The notes under the pieces were generated by a model. That model searched no databases and was not told the DNA's origin. It was given only the letters and a program-made list of their open reading frames with translations. 15,320 nt of DNA from the NCBI GenBank assembly GCA_030834835.1, contig JAUQXD010000153.1, positions 1 through 15,320 of the forward strand, written 5' to 3'. Shown here piece by piece: positions 14,005 to 15,320 of the stretch. How positions within the stretch are numbered: position 1 is the stretch's first letter; each line of letters begins with the position of its first letter. This DNA comes from Thermoflexales bacterium (GTDB taxonomy: Bacteria > Chloroflexota > Anaerolineae > Fen-1058). Made by a program: the position numbers and the translations under genes.

Positions 14005-14841
14005 ATGCCAGAAGGCTTGCAAAAATCCGCAAATAATTTCAAAGAGAGGTCAGGAAAGCACAAAGGCATCCTTGACCCGATCAACGCCGCCAGGCAGTTT
14101 CAACTGAATCGGTATCTACCCTCTGCGGGTCTGGCGCCGTTCGTCGAGCACTACTGGATCATCCATTGGGATTTGCGCGGTCAGCCGCCCTACGTCTCCC
14201 AGGTTTTACCTTACCCCAGCGTCAATGTTGCCTTCTCGGCTGATCGGGTCTGGATCACGGGCGTGGCCACCGGCATGTATGAATATACAGTGGAAGGTGT
14301 CGGGCTAATCGTCGGGGCGATGTTCAAACCCGGCGGCTTCTATGCCTTCTGGCAGCGCCCCATCGCAACGCTGACGGACAAAACACTTGAGGCGATCAAG
14401 GTCTTTCCCGGCGCGACTGACGGCTTTCGCCAGGCGTTACTTGAACTGCCCGACGATACCCGGCGAGTGTCCAGAGTGGAAGAATTACTGTCCGCGCAGC
14501 ACCCGACATCCGATCGGAACGTGGCCTTCATCAACTCGATCATTGAGGCCGTCGCAAGTGACCGGGATCTCCGAACGGTAGAAAGGGTTGCCCGGCAGTT
14601 CCACGTCAGCGAGCGCACCCTTCAGCACCTGTTTCAAAAATACGTCGGGGTAGGCCTGAAGTGGGTGATTATGCGCTATCGGCTCATTGACGCGGCCGAA
14701 CGGGCGGCCAGACTGCCCAAACCCAATTGGGCGGCCATCGCGGCCGAGCTGGGTTACGGCGATCAGGCCCATTTCATCAATGATTTCAGAAACATGATTG
14801 GCAAGTCACCCTTGCAGTACATGCAGTCCATACATTCTTAG
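14005..14841 (+). CDS. AraC family transcriptional regulator with DUF6597 sensor domain
   Basis: 278 residues from the ATG at 14005; the frame extends 18 codons upstream but those overlap the divergent gene. Residues about 30-140 match the N-terminal DUF6597 domain (FVEHYWIIHWDLRGQPPY, LPYPSVNVAFS, VGAMFKPGGFYAF), presumed to sense a ligand or mediate dimerisation. The C-terminal two-HTH AraC domain is at about 175-275: the first HTH is DLRTVERVARQFHVSERTLQHLF and the second PNWAAIAAELGYGDQAHFINDFR, followed by the family signature GKSPLQY. No Shine-Dalgarno precedes the ATG, and the -10 box ends 10 bases before it, so the message may have almost no leader. It probably regulates the divergent SRPBCC-DUF6157 pair. 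Confidence 0.92.
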   Translation: MPEGLQKSANNFKERSGKHKGILDPINAARQFQLNRYLPSAGLAPFVEHYWIIHWDLRGQPPYVSQVLPYPSVNVAFSADRVWITGVATGMYEYTVEGVGLIVGAMFKPGGFYAFWQRPIATLTDKTLEAIKVFPGATDGFRQALLELPDDTRRVSRVEELLSAQHPTSDRNVAFINSIIEAVASDRDLRTVERVARQFHVSERTLQHLFQKYVGVGLKWVIMRYRLIDAAERAARLPKPNWAAIAAELGYGDQAHFINDFRNMIGKSPLQYMQSIHS

Positions 14842-14960
14842 GGTCGCCGCTAAACGGGGGCCACATCAACTGAAGTCGGTAGCCCGTCAGTAATTCCCGT
14901 TTTGATAGCAGAGACGGCTCTCACGCCGCCGGTTTCACGGGGATGGGATCCCGCGCGGAC

Positions 14961-15036
14961 ATGGTCGAAGCGCAACGCTTGATGGACGGCGCGACCGAAG
15001 TGCAGCGAATTTGGCGATGCAATGCTCAGCCACAGG
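14961..15036 (+). pseudogene. Decayed copy of the 3' end of icd
   Basis: Bases 14982-15021 match icd 12956-13000 at 37 of 40 aligned positions, apart from a 5-base deletion where icd has GAAGT twice in a row and the copy has it once. The deletion breaks the frame: MVEAQRLMDGATE is read before it and CSEFGDAMLSH after it in another frame, against icd [22 protein letters not shown]. Weaker similarity continues into the region past the stop (TTGGTAAGTT in both). Nothing else of icd is recognisable in 14842-14960. It could be the remnant of a tandem duplicate or of a displaced second icd. The rest of the 14842-15133 gap holds the terminator and promoter listed next. Confidence 0.8.
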
Positions 15037-15050
15037 TGGATTGGTAAGTT

Positions 15051-15092
15051 AAGCGAGGAATCTCTGAAAGGGCAAGAGGTTCCTTGCTTTTT
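15051..15092 (+). terminator. Strong Rho-independent terminator after the icd remnant
   Basis: A 14-bp stem, AGCGAGGAATCTCT (15052-15065) with AGAGGTTCCTTGCT (15075-15088, two G-T pairs) and a 9-base loop, followed by TTTTT (15088-15092). It is in the place the icd terminator would hold relative to the remnant, but the stem sequence resembles the core of the miniature element at 11484 instead. Confidence 0.87.
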
Positions 15093-15118
15093 ACACTCTA
15101 GGCAGCCAGAATAAAAAC

Positions 15119-15127
15119 TGCTATATT
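15119..15127 (+). promoter_or_regulatory. Promoter of the brnT-like gene
   Basis: TGCTATATT, an extended -10 with a 5/6 hexamer (15122-15127). TAGGCA (15099-15104) at 17 bases is a 4/6 -35. The expected start falls on or next to the ATG at 15134. TACACT (15092-15097) and AGTGTA (15129-15134) are inverted around the promoter and could be operator halves. Confidence 0.5.
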
Positions 15128-15133
15128 TAGTGT

Positions 15134-15320
15134 ATGGAATTCGAATGGAATCCCCGAAAAGCGGCGAGCAACTACCGCAAGCACAAGGTGTCTTTCGCCG
15201 AAGCGGCCACTGTTTTCAATGACGAATTGAGTGTGACGATTCCAGACCCGGATCACTCGGCCAGCGAAGATCGCTACATTCTCATCGGTTGGTCAAAACG
15301 GCAACGGCTGCTGATGGTTG
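15134..15320 (+). CDS. brnT: BrnT family toxin, cut by the window edge
   Basis: 62 codons before the right edge. MEFEWNPRKAASNYRKHKVSFAEAATVF is the standard BrnT opening (EWDxxKxxxNxxKHgVsFeeA), followed by the usual DPDHSASEDRYILIGWSKRQRLLMV strands. BrnT is a RelE-fold ribonuclease toxin that cuts mRNA and is held inactive by BrnA, whose gene normally follows directly; that part lies outside this window. Conserved residues seen include Lys9, His17 and the Arg in EDRY. No Shine-Dalgarno is visible. A solitary BrnT with a degraded partner cannot be excluded. Confidence 0.88.
   Translation, partial: MEFEWNPRKAASNYRKHKVSFAEAATVFNDELSVTIPDPDHSASEDRYILIGWSKRQRLLMV

Overview
The window looks like chromosomal DNA of a free-living, fairly GC-rich bacterium, most likely a member of the Chloroflexota (Anaerolineae-like). 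The clues are indirect. There is a secreted protein ending in the tail VYLPIVRR, which I associate with exported Chloroflexota proteins. There are Thr/Pro-rich spacers after signal peptides, short palindromic repeats of the TCATTCCGAG / GAGGAAT type between genes, and heptanucleotide repeat tracts. I see no rRNA, tRNA, CRISPR array, prophage or complete insertion sequence. Most genes are ordinary chromosomal housekeeping or accessory genes.

Left part (1-5371, minus strand). An envelope protein runs off the left edge: TTG start, signal peptide, Thr/Pro linker, beta-rich domain. Upstream of it is a single-pass membrane protein. Then comes a tight four-gene operon read leftwards from about 5222: a YtrA-type GntR regulator, a lipoprotein with DUF3887 plus an alpha/beta hydrolase, an ABC ATPase, and an ABC-2 permease. 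Gaps between these genes are only 1, 12 and 8 bases. The operon has a strong promoter (TTGACA, 16 bases, TACAAT) overlapped by palindromes that are good operator candidates.

Middle (5299-11640). A ferritin gene on the minus strand has its own terminator and a perfect TATAAT box. A repeat-rich intergenic region follows. On the plus strand come a 77-residue unknown protein, a fused PabB-PabC (aminodeoxychorismate synthase plus lyase), an FAD amine-oxidase-like protein of the OrdL/PuuB group, and a secreted PQQ-type sugar dehydrogenase. Two heptamer repeat tracts (AACAATG x5 and TTCCAAC-like x8) sit at the pabBC/FAD gene boundary, and the first supplies the last codons and stop of pabBC.

Right part (11475-15320). 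A 157-bp miniature inverted-repeat element with a 9-bp target duplication lies just upstream of the promoter of icd (NADP-type isocitrate dehydrogenase), which ends in a strong terminator. A divergent pair follows: SRPBCC and DUF6157 genes (minus) against an AraC-family regulator (plus), with overlapping -10 boxes. Beyond it is a decayed copy of the 3' end of icd with a following terminator, then the start of a BrnT-type toxin cut by the window edge.

I did not find a clearly new multi-gene system. The least ordinary features are the decayed icd copy, the miniature element and its degenerate relative placed at the same distance from two promoters, the gntR-hydrolase-ABC cassette, and the unknown small gene coupled to pabBC.
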